From the NCBI GenBank assembly GCA_946803585.1, contig CAMPEQ010000010.1, positions 79,052-143,051 on the forward strand: DNA of 64,000 nucleotides, read 5' to 3'. Below the pieces are notes generated by a model. That model had not been told where the DNA came from. It saw nothing but the letters and a program-made list of their open reading frames with translations, and did no database searches. This DNA is from an uncultured Actinomycetes bacterium (lineage in GTDB: Bacteria > Actinomycetota > Actinomycetes > S36-B12 > UBA10799). Position numbers and translations under genes: made by a program. Numbering within the stretch: the first letter of the stretch is position 1; the number at the start of each line of letters is the position of its first letter. Below, in pieces: positions 21,283 through 32,898 of the stretch.

Positions 21283-21588
21283 TTACTCACCATCCAAGAT
21301 GCGGGGTACGCGGAATCGTTCGTCCTCGGCAGCCGGTGCGCCAGCAAGGACATCCTCGGCGCTGAGTCCCGGCGTCACAACATCCTCTCGCCAGACGTTG
21401 ACCATTGGCTGGGGATGAGACATGGCTGGGACCTCATCGGCGGCAACCTCGCCAACCCGAGCCACCGCATGCAGGATGTGGTCGAGTTGATCGGCGTAGC
21501 GCGTCAGCTCGTCATCAGTGAGGGTCATCCGGGCGAGGTTGGCTAGGTGAGCCACCTGTTCAGTACTTATCGAAGTCTGCGAACTCAT
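21283..21588 (-). CDS. gatC: Aspartyl/glutamyl-tRNA amidotransferase subunit C
   Basis: Small subunit that stabilises GatA in the GatCAB complex. I choose the ATG at 21588 (101 residues). It lies seven bases after TAGGAT, a good -10 for a leaderless mRNA. An ATG three codons earlier would sit inside that element. The family block HLANLARMTLTDDELTRYADQLDHIL lies near residues 14-39, and the C-terminal DEV..ERFRVPRIL is typical. First gene of the gatCAB operon and divergent from the flavin reductase leader. Confidence 0.93.
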   Translation of the reverse strand: MSSQTSISTEQVAHLANLARMTLTDDELTRYADQLDHILHAVARVGEVAADEVPAMSHPQPMVNVWREDVVTPGLSAEDVLAGAPAAEDERFRVPRILDGE

Positions 21589-21595
21589 GGGCGTC

Positions 21596-21601
21596 ATCCT
21601 A
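21596..21601 (-). promoter_or_regulatory. Putative -10 element of gatCAB
   Basis: TAGGAT on the minus strand followed by seven bases and the gatC ATG at 21588. It predicts a leaderless transcript and supports the shorter gatC start. Confidence 0.5.
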
Positions 21602-21639
21602 AGTCCACCGTGTATCGGGCACGCGGATGCATAAGGGTG

Positions 21640-21645
21640 TAACCT
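21640..21645 (+). promoter_or_regulatory. Putative -10 element of the flavin reductase leader
   Basis: TAACCT followed by exactly six bases and the leader-peptide ATG, matching the leaderless layout at leuA and ilvB. Confidence 0.55.
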
Positions 21646-21651
21646 CTCGGA

Positions 21652-21735
21652 ATGCTCTTTGGCCGGTCCTCGCTACTCACTCGGCGACTTCATGTGGATC
21701 TTGGTCGAATCGCAGCTGATCTCTGTCAGGGCTAA
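21652..21735 (+). CDS. Actinobacterial HVDL-type leader peptide
   Basis: A 27-residue ORF upstream of the flavin reductase. Residues 10-26 read TRRLHVDLGRIAADLCQ, which matches the pattern (S/T)RR.HVDL.R......C. As I recall, that pattern marks the 'putative leader peptides' annotated before sulfur, cysteine and flavin-oxidoreductase genes in Streptomyces and relatives. A -10-like TAACCT lies six bases before the ATG, so the mRNA is probably leaderless. Directly after the stop is a hairpin (GCCTCG-TTCG-CGAGGC). It probably acts as a regulatory ORF for the reductase, sensing cysteine or another signal; that part is inference. Confidence 0.7.
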   Translation: MLFGRSSLLTRRLHVDLGRIAADLCQG

Positions 21736-21738
21736 CGA

Positions 21739-21754
21739 GCCTCGTTCGCGAGGC
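21739..21754 (+). promoter_or_regulatory. Hairpin after the HVDL leader peptide
   Basis: A perfect 6-base-pair stem GCCTCG/CGAGGC with a TTCG loop starts four bases after the leader-peptide stop. It is not followed by a T-run, so it is not a classic terminator. Confidence 0.5.
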
Positions 21755-21797
21755 ACTCCCGCGACGTTGCCCACCTCACACTGAGAGATCATCACCA

Positions 21798-22364
21798 ATG
21801 CCTTCGACCCAATCCAGCTCGCTTCTGGCACGGCCTAGTCACCTACCGGGCAGCGAACTGCCCATCCAGTCTGTGATTGAGCCCCACGCTCTGCGTGCCG
21901 CCGTCGGACACTTTCCAACTGGCGTCGCGATCGTCACCACGACAGATGAGGCCCACCTGCCCGTTGGATGCACCGTGAGCTCGTTTCTATCCGTCTCGCT
22001 CACTCCCCCGATCGTCGCTGTCTCGTTAGCGAACTCTGCCGGAACCTTCAACCACCTCAATGGTCGGGGAAAGTTCGCGATCAGCGTGCTCGCGGGCTCA
22101 CAGCATGGAATTGCACATCAGTTCGCTGACCGCGCGACTACCCACGCCCAGCGGTTCCGGTCGATTCGGTGGCGCGCGGGCGCGTCAGGAATGCCGCTTC
22201 TGGACAACGGCCTCAGCACGATCGAATGCGATGTCCACGACATCGTCTCCGCCGGGGACCACCAGCTCATTCTCGGTCAAGTAACTGCACTCTTTTGCAA
22301 TGGCTGGGGTAGCCCATTAGTCCATCATCAGGGCCGGTTGGGGTCACTGTCCGCAGCGTCGTAG
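21798..22364 (+). CDS. Flavin reductase-domain protein
   Basis: A 188-residue flavin reductase-like (split-barrel FMN-binding) protein, about residues 30-180. Signatures are RAAVGHFPTGVAIVTT (33-48), VGCTVSSFLSVSLTPPIVAVSLANSAGTF (flavin-binding core) and the late HQLILGQVTAL. Such proteins reduce FMN or FAD for two-component monooxygenases, including desulfurisation systems, or bind flavin as oxidoreductases. No monooxygenase partner is adjacent. A 27-residue leader peptide sits 62 bases upstream. The 3' end overlaps the convergent hydrolase by 37 bases. Confidence 0.85.
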   Translation: MPSTQSSSLLARPSHLPGSELPIQSVIEPHALRAAVGHFPTGVAIVTTTDEAHLPVGCTVSSFLSVSLTPPIVAVSLANSAGTFNHLNGRGKFAISVLAGSQHGIAHQFADRATTHAQRFRSIRWRAGASGMPLLDNGLSTIECDVHDIVSAGDHQLILGQVTALFCNGWGSPLVHHQGRLGSLSAAS

Positions 22365-23434
22365 TTCAGGGTTTCAGCCCACATCGTCAGCACCATCTTC
22401 GCGACTCTTGCCGGATCCTCTAGCTGTGCGACGTGGCCAGTATGAAGCGTGACAACCCGACCGTTGGAGAACACCTGGGCTGCCCGGGTAGCGTGCCGCG
22501 GATCGACGAGTTTGTCGTGGGTTCCAAACACCACCAGCGTCGGGCAGGTGACCTGCTGCGCCAGCGTCCAGATATTGCCCGGGTGTCCAGGAAGAAACGC
22601 CTTGCCCAGACCTCTGGCAGCGAGGCGCAACGGGTCGGATGCGTTCTCGCGCGCGAGTCGCCATCGGGTCTCCTCAATCTGGAGCTCCCGCCGCTGCGGG
22701 TGAACTGCTGCCGGGTCGATATAGCAAAGATCGTGCATGCGATCCACCGCGCGGACTGGATCATCGCGCCCGACCATCTTCGCCGAAACCTCGCGAACAC
22801 CTGGAACGGTCATCGCTAACAACGGCGCCGTACTCAGTCGAGGTTTGAGATCGGGTAGTGCCGGTGAGATCAGCGTGAGACTGCGAACCAGATCTGGGCG
22901 ACGAGCAGCGATCCGAATAGCAATTGCACCGCCCATCGAGTTACCAAAGAGGTCGATCGGCTTGAGGTAGCGATCCTCAATCAAGTTAATCGCGGTCTGG
23001 GCGTACGCCGCCTGACCGTAGTCACGGTCGGCTGGCATCGGCGAACGGCCAAATCCGGGAAGGTCTGGGGCAATCCCCCCAGCCGTGGGCTCCAGCAGAT
23101 ACATCAAGTCGGTCCAGTTACGAGCCGATCCGCCGAGACCATGAAGAAATACTGCTTGGCGCTGATCGGGATCACTGGCATTCGGCGTCTCCCGCAAGAA
23201 GACGCGTCGCTGACCGACATCGACGAATTTGCCATCGAACTCCAGCACTGGCGCATGGCCGTTCTTGTTCAATCGATCACTCAAATGAGCACCTGCCGTC
23301 AGCAGCTCCTCGACCGGGTCAGCGGCCTCCGAGGTGGGTCGCAGCTGGGCAACTGCTGCCGCTTGATTGAGCGCGGCTTTCCCCACTTGGGTTGCCCGAG
23401 CAACAGGTGACTTGCGTGGCGTGGTTGATGACAT
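22328..23434 (-). CDS. Alpha/beta hydrolase
   Basis: A 368-residue alpha/beta-hydrolase-fold protein. VFLHGLGGSARNW (about 95-107) forms the oxyanion region, DLFGNSMGGAIAIRIA (near 161) carries the nucleophile serine, and VVTLHTGHVAQLEDP (near 332) has the catalytic histidine. The fold resembles epoxide hydrolases and meta-cleavage-product hydrolases. About 70 N-terminal polar residues precede the fold. No operon partners; substrate unknown. The gene overlaps the flavin reductase tail to tail. Confidence 0.82.
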   Translation of the reverse strand: MSSTTPRKSPVARATQVGKAALNQAAAVAQLRPTSEAADPVEELLTAGAHLSDRLNKNGHAPVLEFDGKFVDVGQRRVFLRETPNASDPDQRQAVFLHGLGGSARNWTDLMYLLEPTAGGIAPDLPGFGRSPMPADRDYGQAAYAQTAINLIEDRYLKPIDLFGNSMGGAIAIRIAARRPDLVRSLTLISPALPDLKPRLSTAPLLAMTVPGVREVSAKMVGRDDPVRAVDRMHDLCYIDPAAVHPQRRELQIEETRWRLARENASDPLRLAARGLGKAFLPGHPGNIWTLAQQVTCPTLVVFGTHDKLVDPRHATRAAQVFSNGRVVTLHTGHVAQLEDPARVAKMVLTMWAETLNYDAADSDPNRP

Positions 23435-23470
23435 GGGCTCATCTTCTCAAAACGGATATCTGGCCAGTAC

Positions 23471-23556
23471 GCCATATGGCAACGCGGAACTAGACCCCCA
23501 TCTATTTGTGAAGCATCATGATTAGAACTGCCCATTGCGGGTAACACGCACAATGG
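23471..23556 (+). promoter_or_regulatory. Palindromes upstream of the metallothionein-like gene
   Basis: GCCATATGGC (23471-23480) is a perfect 10-base palindrome. CCATTG (23532-23537) and CAATGG (23551-23556) form an inverted repeat with near-matching inner bases (CG..CGC), 26 bases before the start codon. Either could bind a metal-responsive regulator. No regulator gene is adjacent and I assign none. Confidence 0.35.
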
Positions 23557-23582
23557 TCAACGACACAGGAAAGGTGAACGCT

Positions 23583-23669
23583 ATGACAGACACAGATGAC
23601 AAGTCCTGCAAGAACCCCAACTGCACCTGCGAGAACTGCGACTGCGGTGACAACTGCACTTGTAAGTAG
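23583..23669 (+). CDS. Tiny cysteine-rich metallothionein-like protein
   Basis: A 28-residue ORF with AGGAAAGG ten bases upstream of the ATG. Seven cysteines, at residues 9, 14, 16, 19, 21, 25 and 27, give three C-x-C pairs (CTC, CDC, CTC). There are no histidines or aromatic residues, and there are many Asp, Asn and Lys. This composition is that of a soft-metal-binding metallothionein, probably Cu(I) or Zn. It is far smaller than mycobacterial MymT (about 53 residues, from recall) but similar in size and cysteine count to short fungal copper metallothioneins. It stands alone between a divergent hydrolase and convergent ligA. Function is inferred from sequence alone. Confidence 0.72.
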   Translation: MTDTDDKSCKNPNCTCENCDCGDNCTCK

Positions 23670-23700
23670 CCAGGCAACACAAGCGCAGAGACCAGCGAAA

Positions 23701-27038
<3,338 letters not shown>

Positions 27039-27045
27039 AGCCTCA

Positions 27046-27066
27046 AGGCTAGTCCGCCGGTAGGCT
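27046..27066. promoter_or_regulatory. Divergent -10 elements between the MetE-like and TRIC genes
   Basis: TAGCCT on the minus strand (27046-27051) lies seven bases before the MetE-like GTG. TAGGCT on the plus strand (27061-27066) lies eight bases before the TRIC GTG. The two promoters must interleave within a 36-base gap. Confidence 0.5.
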
Positions 27067-27074
27067 CATCCATC

Positions 27075-27860
27075 GTGGCAGGCAGTCCAGATCTATCCGA
27101 ACTCGCTTTCACCCTGCCTGCCTGGACGACGTACGCCGCGGTCGCCATTAGTGGACTAGCTGGCGCGACCTACGCCGCAAAACGCGGCTTCGACGTCGTA
27201 GGCGTGTTCTCGTTGGCCTTCGCTACCGGACTGGGTGGACTAACTCTGACCGGGGTTCTACTCGGAAACCTGACGACAACTCTGTTGAGCAGTCCGTGGT
27301 TCCTGCTTGTCGCTCTCGGATCAGCGATTATCGGGTTCTTCTTCGCCGGACTGATCTCGCGCTTCGGTCCCATCATGGTGGTCCTAGACGGTCTCGCCAT
27401 GGGCTTTCTTTGCACTGTCGGCGCTCAGGAAGCCCTCCAAATCGGACTCGCGCCGACCTCCGCCGTGTTCATTGGAACCCTCACCGCGGTTGGCGGCCTC
27501 CTACTTCGCGATGTACTGGCTGGTGACGCCCCACAGTTGGTTCGCCCCGGAGCCTTCATCGCAATGCCTGCAGTGATTTCTTCCACCGTGTTTGTGGTGA
27601 TGGTGACAAGTGCCTTGGACTCAAATGCTGCCCAACTGGTAGCGATGGCAACAGCCCTGTTCCTGCGGGCAGGAGCATATTGGTTCGGCTGGCAGACCGG
27701 TTCAGCCAGCGATCTGTCAGCGCGGGCGTGGAGCTTCTGGTCACGCAAACAGGAGCCGGGGATCGCGCCTGTTCCCGACGAGTTCGCTGAGTACTACACC
27801 GACATGATTCCTAAGATCACTGAGGGCGAGCACCCTGACCCCGGTCAAGGCAAGCCATGA
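27075..27860 (+). CDS. TRIC-family (UPF0126) membrane protein, degenerate paralogue
   Basis: A 261-residue membrane protein with about seven hydrophobic segments in two homologous halves, the architecture of prokaryotic TRIC cation channels. The second-half signature AVGGLLLRDVLAGDAPQLVRPG is nearly complete. The first-half equivalent of GGGxxRD has become GGLTLTG, losing Arg and Asp. The chosen GTG at 27075 lies eight bases after TAGGCT. In-frame TTG and GTG codons further upstream would overlap the divergent gene. It has a cytoplasmic C-terminal tail of about 40 residues. It overlaps the next gene (ATGA), an intact paralogue, so the two may form a heteromeric channel. Confidence 0.78.
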   Translation: MAGSPDLSELAFTLPAWTTYAAVAISGLAGATYAAKRGFDVVGVFSLAFATGLGGLTLTGVLLGNLTTTLLSSPWFLLVALGSAIIGFFFAGLISRFGPIMVVLDGLAMGFLCTVGAQEALQIGLAPTSAVFIGTLTAVGGLLLRDVLAGDAPQLVRPGAFIAMPAVISSTVFVVMVTSALDSNAAQLVAMATALFLRAGAYWFGWQTGSASDLSARAWSFWSRKQEPGIAPVPDEFAEYYTDMIPKITEGEHPDPGQGKP

Positions 27861-28570
27861 CGACCGCTTTGGCGATGCCGGGATATCTCGACGCGACGGC
27901 AATCCTGATCGGAGCGCTTACCGGCGGGCTCTACGCAACTCGGAAAGGGCTGGACCCCACCGGTGTCCTACTCGTCGCATTCTCCACCGGAGTCGGTGGC
28001 GGACTGATCCGCGACGTACTCCTTCAAAGCGGGATCCCGGTGCTCCTACTCAATCCGCTCTTCCAGCTCTACGCGGCATTAGGTGCCGTTATCGCCTTCT
28101 TCTTCGGCAGATTCGCGGTGAAGCTCACTCCGGCCTATGAAGCCCTCGATACGTTCATGATTGGCGGCTGGGTCCTCTTAGCCGTCACCAAAGCCGAGCA
28201 GATCGGCCTGGGCCCAATTCCGATGATCTTTGTTGCAACCATCGCCGCCGTCGGCGGTGGCCTGATTCGAGACATCCTGTGTCACGACCCGCCCGAGCTT
28301 ATGCGCCCCGGTCTGTTCTACGGGATTGCCGCGTTTGGCGCGGCAACCACCTACACCACGTTGGACTTCGCTGGCGCGCCAACAATCGTGGCACAAATTG
28401 CTGCGCTCGCGGCCGCAGTCATCCTCCGAGTCACGTCGATCCACTACGGGATCACCTCCCCCACCCCGTACGACGTCAGCGAGGTAATCCTGCGCAAGCT
28501 GGGGATCGGCATCCGCGGGTCAGATCCTGAGCAGGCCGGAACCGAGAAAACTAAGTGGCCGGCGTCGTAA
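27857..28570 (+). CDS. TRIC-family (UPF0126) membrane protein
   Basis: A 237-residue integral membrane protein with seven predicted transmembrane segments. Both repeat signatures are intact: [12 protein letters not shown] (about residues 50-61) and [22 protein letters not shown] (about 131-152). Prokaryotic TRIC proteins form trimeric K+-conducting channels. It is translationally coupled to the upstream degenerate paralogue by a four-base overlap. Its 3' end overlaps convergent mnmA by 20 bases. Confidence 0.88.
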   Translation: MTTALAMPGYLDATAILIGALTGGLYATRKGLDPTGVLLVAFSTGVGGGLIRDVLLQSGIPVLLLNPLFQLYAALGAVIAFFFGRFAVKLTPAYEALDTFMIGGWVLLAVTKAEQIGLGPIPMIFVATIAAVGGGLIRDILCHDPPELMRPGLFYGIAAFGAATTYTTLDFAGAPTIVAQIAALAAAVILRVTSIHYGITSPTPYDVSEVILRKLGIGIRGSDPEQAGTEKTKWPAS

Positions 28571-29693
28571 CTGCGGCTCGAGGTAACGAACTGGTGCCGC
28601 TGATAGTTCCCGATCCGACCACCCTGCGACCGTCGTACAAGACCAACGATTGACCAGGTGCGACGCCGCGAAGTGACTCCTCGAGATCGACTGTTAACGA
28701 GGCCTCTTCACCAGGGTGATCTTGCAGCGAGACCAATACCGATCGGACCGGCTCGCCATGTGCGCGGACCTGGGCCCAGTACTCAACCCCAACTTGGCCG
28801 GGCATTGCAGTCCAGCGAATATTGGTCGCAGTGATCGAGTCGACATTCAGTAGTGTCGGCGGCCCTAGAGTTACGGTTCGGCTAGCTGGATCGACTCCAA
28901 CCACGTAACGAGGCTTGCCGTCTTTGGGCGCGACCTTTACTCCCAGGCCTCGCCGTTGGCCGATTGTGTACGCGTAGGCGCCTTCATGCTGGCCTAGAGT
29001 CTCGCCAGTCTCGGCGTCAAGGATCTCGCCGGGCGCTGATCCGATCCGATTCTGCAACCAACCAGCTGTGTCACCGTCAGGGATGAAACAGATGTCGTAG
29101 CTATCAGGCTTGCGCGCAACCAACAAACCCCGGTCCTGCGCCTCCTGCCTGACAGCAGACTTGAGCGTATCGCCGAGCGGGAACATCGAGTGTGCGAGCT
29201 GATCCTCGGTCAGGACTCCGAGGACATACGACTGGTCCTTTGCCGGATCGACCGATCGAAACATCTGTCGCCCCAGGATCGGATCATCCAAAATCTGCGC
29301 ATAGTGCCCTGTGCAGACCGCATCAAAACCTAGCGCCATGGCTCGGTCCAACACGGCAGCAAATTTGATCTTCTCGTTACAGCGCATACAGGGGTTTGGA
29401 GTGCGACCGGCTTGGTACTCAGCGACGAAGTCGTCGAGGACTTCATCAGCGAACTCCTCGGCCATATCCCAGACATAGAACGGAATCCCCAAGATATCGG
29501 CACTCCGGCGTGCATCACGGGCATCGGAGAGGGTGCAGCAGCCGCGGCCCTCGTCGCGCCCGCTCTGGGGGTTCTTCGACAAGGCCAGGTGTACTCCGAC
29601 CACTTCATGACCAGCATCGACAGCTCGGGCGGCCGCCACCGCCGAGTCCACTCCCCCCGACATAGCGGCAATCACCCGCAGCCGCGCGGTCAC
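28551..29693 (-). CDS. mnmA: tRNA-specific 2-thiouridylase
   Basis: ATP-dependent thiolation of U34 in tRNA-Lys/Glu/Gln. The 380-residue protein has the PP-loop [10 protein letters not shown] (residues 12-21), the first catalytic cysteine in [12 protein letters not shown] (near 101-112) and the second in [12 protein letters not shown] (near 205). A C-terminal RNA-binding beta domain follows. It overlaps the cysteine desulfurase gene by four bases, which fits the desulfurase supplying its sulfur. Confidence 0.96.
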   Translation of the reverse strand: MTARLRVIAAMSGGVDSAVAAARAVDAGHEVVGVHLALSKNPQSGRDEGRGCCTLSDARDARRSADILGIPFYVWDMAEEFADEVLDDFVAEYQAGRTPNPCMRCNEKIKFAAVLDRAMALGFDAVCTGHYAQILDDPILGRQMFRSVDPAKDQSYVLGVLTEDQLAHSMFPLGDTLKSAVRQEAQDRGLLVARKPDSYDICFIPDGDTAGWLQNRIGSAPGEILDAETGETLGQHEGAYAYTIGQRRGLGVKVAPKDGKPRYVVGVDPASRTVTLGPPTLLNVDSITATNIRWTAMPGQVGVEYWAQVRAHGEPVRSVLVSLQDHPGEEASLTVDLEESLRGVAPGQSLVLYDGRRVVGSGTISGTSSLPRAAVTTPAT

Positions 29694-30913
29694 TGGTGCA
29701 CCTGCGATCGGCCCGAAGCCCGCCTGCGATTAGTCGCTTGCCGCGAACGCTGCACGGCCGCAGGAAGTGCTGCGCTGACAGCAGCGAGGTCTGCACTTGA
29801 GGTATCCCACCCCAGGCTGAACCGAAGCGAACTCGTCGCCGACTGCTCATCGAGGCCCATTGCGGCCAGGACGTGGCTGGGACGGGGAACTCCAGCAGTA
29901 CAAGCGCTTCCGGCAGAACACGCGACGTTGGCCGCGTCGAGCAACATCAGCAGGGAGTCCGCCTTACAGCCTGGAAAGGACGCCGACGTGATCGTCGGGA
30001 GTCGCGGCGCCGACATGGCGTTGAGCGACACGTCCGGAACGGCTAAGGCAAGAAGATCGTGAAGCTGGGCCGAGAGGTCCTTCAGCCGCGCAGCTTGCGC
30101 CTGCTGGCCGGTAAAGCTCGCGGCTAGCGCGGCCGCCATCGATGCGATTAGCGCCGTCGCTACCGTTCCAGATCGGACGTCGATTTCCTGCCCACCACCG
30201 TGTGTTAGCGGCTCCGGCGTAACGCCGTTGAGAATCAGCGCCCCAACGCCTACTGGCGCCCCAAACTTGTGACCGGAGATCGCCAAGGAAGTCGGCCCGC
30301 TCAACCAAGAGCCAGGGCCCGGAAGCCATGCCGCAGCCTGGACAGCATCGCAGTGCAGCGCGACCTGATAGTCAGCGCAAATCGCTGCCACCGTCTCTAT
30401 CGGACTAATCACTCCAGTCTCGTTGTTCACCCACATCACGGCCACAAGTGCGACTTGTGGTGCGTTCTGAGCTAGATACCCAGCTAGCCAGTCCAGGTCA
30501 ACGACCCCGTGGGAGTCCACAGGTATCCACACGACCGAGGCCTGCTGGGTTGCGATCAGCCATTCGACCGCGTCGAGTACTGCGTGGTGCTCCGTAGGCG
30601 AAACAACCAGGGTTGTCCGGCTTGGATCCTCTACTCGTGCACGCCAGTACAGGCCCTTGATCGCAAGGTTGTCAGATTCAGTCCCGCCGGAGGTAAACAC
30701 GACATCGTTGGGCCTAACGCCGAGATTTGCCGCGATCGATTCACGTGACTCCTCGATCACGCGGCGACTTTGTCGTCCGGCGCTGTGAAGGCTAGACGGA
30801 TTGCCGACCAGGGCAGCATGCTGACTGAACGCCGCGAGGGCTTCCGGGCGAACCGTCGTCGTCGCGGCGTGATCCAGATATGCCACCGAGGCACTCGACG
30901 CTGCAGGATTCAC
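29690..30913 (-). CDS. iscS: Cysteine desulfurase (IscS/NifS type)
   Basis: PLP enzyme that takes sulfur from cysteine as a persulfide for tRNA thiolation and Fe-S assembly. The 407 residues include [15 protein letters not shown] (residues 12-26), the histidine in [11 protein letters not shown] (near 107), the PLP lysine in [10 protein letters not shown] (near 214) and the active-site cysteine in [10 protein letters not shown] (near 335). The Ala/Arg-rich C-terminal tail is poorly conserved. The GTG start lies six bases after TACGCT, so the mRNA is probably leaderless. It is translationally coupled to mnmA, with no scaffold gene nearby, so tRNA thiolation is the likeliest role. Confidence 0.93.
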   Translation of the reverse strand: MNPAASSASVAYLDHAATTTVRPEALAAFSQHAALVGNPSSLHSAGRQSRRVIEESRESIAANLGVRPNDVVFTSGGTESDNLAIKGLYWRARVEDPSRTTLVVSPTEHHAVLDAVEWLIATQQASVVWIPVDSHGVVDLDWLAGYLAQNAPQVALVAVMWVNNETGVISPIETVAAICADYQVALHCDAVQAAAWLPGPGSWLSGPTSLAISGHKFGAPVGVGALILNGVTPEPLTHGGGQEIDVRSGTVATALIASMAAALAASFTGQQAQAARLKDLSAQLHDLLALAVPDVSLNAMSAPRLPTITSASFPGCKADSLLMLLDAANVACSAGSACTAGVPRPSHVLAAMGLDEQSATSSLRFSLGWDTSSADLAAVSAALPAAVQRSRQATNRRRASGRSQVHQ

Positions 30914-30919
30914 CGCACT

Positions 30920-30925
30920 AGCGTA
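30920..30925 (-). promoter_or_regulatory. Putative -10 element of iscS-mnmA
   Basis: TACGCT on the minus strand, exactly six bases before the iscS GTG. Confidence 0.5.
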
Positions 30926-30942
30926 TGCGAGCGGTAGAAACG

Positions 30943-30991
30943 GCTGAAGCGGTGCGGGTGCCGATTGCTCGACACCTCACACCGCTTCAGC
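30943..30991 (-). terminator. Terminator after etfA
   Basis: GCTGAAGCGGTG pairs perfectly with CACCGCTTCAGC, plus inner GGTG/CACC. On the minus strand it lies about 20 bases after the etfA stop and is followed by CGTTTCT. It separates etfBA from iscS. Confidence 0.75.
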
Positions 30992-31012
30992 TGTTGTAAG
31001 TCTCTTGCGGGA

Positions 31013-31966
31013 CTATCCCTTGCGCTTCCCGATCTCTTCGGTCAACTGCGGAACAACGGTAAACAGATCGCCGACAACGCCGTAGTCGGCGAGTTCAAAG
31101 ATCGGTGCTTCCGGATCCTTGTTGACAACCACGATCGTCTTCGAGGTCTGCATTCCGGCGCGGTGCTGGATGGCCCCGGAGATACCGTTGGCGATGTACA
31201 ACTGCGGCGACACCGTCTTTCCGGTCTGGCCCACCTGGTACTGGTGTGGGTACCAACCGGCGTCAGTTGCCGCGCGAGATGCACCAACTGCTCCGTCGAG
31301 TGAATCGGCCAGCGCCTCGATGATTCCGAATCCTTCGGCTCCGCCTACTCCACGACCGCCGGAGACAACGACTGCCGCCTCCGCGAGCTCGGGACGAGCG
31401 CCCTTGGTCTCCTCCACCTTGTTTGTGGTGGTCGCCTTGGTTGCCGAATCCGAGAGTGCAACGGTGACCTCGACGCGAGTTCCGGCTGCGGGTCCGGCTT
31501 CTGCTGGACTGCTGTTGGGACGAACTGTGATGATCGGGGTTCCGGCACCGACCTTGGCCTGCACGATAACCGCGCCACCAAAGATCGACTGGGTCGCCGT
31601 CAAATCGGCGGTTAGGCCGACTGCGTCAGTGATGACGCCACTGTTGAGTTTGACCGCCAGACGGCCGGCCACCTCTTTACCTTCAGCGGTTGAGGGGATC
31701 AGCACAGCTGCTGGGGACTTCTCCCCCACGAGCTGCGCCAGGACCTCTGCCTTAGGCGCGACTGGGTGCTTACCTAGATCGTCAGCGTCGGCAACGTAGA
31801 TATTTGCCGCGCCGTACTCCGTGAGAGTGGCGGCGGCGGCATCTGCCCCGGCTCCAACAAACACTGCGGATGGTTCGCCCAAACTACGAGCAAGCGTCAG
31901 GACCTCGAGAGTGACCTTCTTGACGGCACCATCGACGTGGTCTACGAGAACGAGTATCTCAGCCAT
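31013..31966 (-). CDS. etfA: Electron transfer flavoprotein alpha subunit
   Basis: FAD-binding subunit of ETF, which accepts electrons from acyl-CoA dehydrogenases. The 317 residues have an N-terminal nucleotide-fold domain and the C-terminal FAD domain. The latter reads [15 protein letters not shown] (about 200-214), [40 protein letters not shown] (FAD phosphate and isoalloxazine contacts) and [21 protein letters not shown]. Fourteen bases separate it from etfB. It fits the fatty acyl-CoA genes elsewhere in the window. A terminator follows. Confidence 0.96.
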   Translation of the reverse strand: MAEILVLVDHVDGAVKKVTLEVLTLARSLGEPSAVFVGAGADAAAATLTEYGAANIYVADADDLGKHPVAPKAEVLAQLVGEKSPAAVLIPSTAEGKEVAGRLAVKLNSGVITDAVGLTADLTATQSIFGGAVIVQAKVGAGTPIITVRPNSSPAEAGPAAGTRVEVTVALSDSATKATTTNKVEETKGARPELAEAAVVVSGGRGVGGAEGFGIIEALADSLDGAVGASRAATDAGWYPHQYQVGQTGKTVSPQLYIANGISGAIQHRAGMQTSKTIVVVNKDPEAPIFELADYGVVGDLFTVVPQLTEEIGKRKG

Positions 31967-31980
31967 GATGTGCGCGCTCC

Positions 31981-32760
31981 TTAGATGAACTTCTGGGCCG
32001 ACAGGTAGTCGGCAATCTGGGCTCCGCCATTACCTTCATCGGTAACGACCGTTCCGGCTGCGCGCGGTGGCGCATCGGCAAACTCAACAACCTCGGTAGC
32101 TGCTCCGGCTAGGCCAACTGCAGCTGCATCGATTCCCAAGTCGGCGAGGCCGAGGGTCTCAACGGGCTTCTTCTTCGCGGCCATAATGCCCTTGAAGGAC
32201 GGGTAGCGCGGCTCATTGATCTTCTCAACCACTGACACGACCGCGGGGGTCGCACCGGTTACCTCGTCGTAGCCGTACTCCGTTTGTCGCTTGATCGTGA
32301 CATCGGAACCAGCGACCTCAACATTGTTGGCGAAGGTCAACTGCGCAACTCCAAGGCGTTCAGCAACCATTGCCGGAACCACGCTCATGCGGGCGTCTGT
32401 GGATTCGGAGCCAAAGACAACAAGGTCGAAGTCGCGACCCTCGATCACTTTGGCGAGCGCTAGCGAAGTTCCGAGCGCATCGGACCCGTGCAGTCCATCG
32501 TCTAGGACGTGGATAGCCGAATCGGCACCCATACTCAGAGCCTTGCGGACAGTATCGGTGGCCTTATCAGGTCCGACCGAGACGACGACGACTTCGCCGC
32601 TATTTGCCTCAGCGATCTGCAGTGCCTCTTCAACCGCGTACTCATCTAGCTCGTTCATGACCCCATCAACTGACTCACGATCGAGAGTCTTGTCTCCGGC
32701 ATCAAGCTTCTTCTCTGCCCAGGTATCTGGGACCTGCTTCACACAGACTGCGATTTTCAT
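31981..32760 (-). CDS. etfB: Electron transfer flavoprotein beta subunit
   Basis: AMP-binding subunit of the ETF heterodimer. The 259-residue protein starts MKIAVCVKQVPDTWAEK and has the VVFGSESTDARMSVVPAMVAERLGV segment (about 115-140). DVTIKRQTEYGYDEV and the PRYPSFKGIMAAKKKP loop that docks partner dehydrogenases are also present. It is the first gene of etfB-etfA. GGAGG lies about 12 bases upstream of the ATG, somewhat far. Confidence 0.96.
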   Translation of the reverse strand: MKIAVCVKQVPDTWAEKKLDAGDKTLDRESVDGVMNELDEYAVEEALQIAEANSGEVVVVSVGPDKATDTVRKALSMGADSAIHVLDDGLHGSDALGTSLALAKVIEGRDFDLVVFGSESTDARMSVVPAMVAERLGVAQLTFANNVEVAGSDVTIKRQTEYGYDEVTGATPAVVSVVEKINEPRYPSFKGIMAAKKKPVETLGLADLGIDAAAVGLAGAATEVVEFADAPPRAAGTVVTDEGNGGAQIADYLSAQKFI

Positions 32761-32886
32761 GGTCGAGTCACGACCTCCAAATGCGGGCTCTGCCCCGAAG
32801 GGTCCGAGCTATCCGACGGTGGGAACTTTCCGATTAGTACTCCTCACAAGATTACCCATCAGTAACCAATCGAAACCAGCGACCCC

Positions 32887-32892
32887 TATCGT
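32887..32892 (+). promoter_or_regulatory. Putative -10 element of the glucan cluster
   Basis: TATCGT followed by six bases and the GTG start of the methyltransferase gene, implying a leaderless transcript for the methyltransferase-GH57-GT4 operon. Confidence 0.5.
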
Positions 32893-32898
32893 CGTGGG

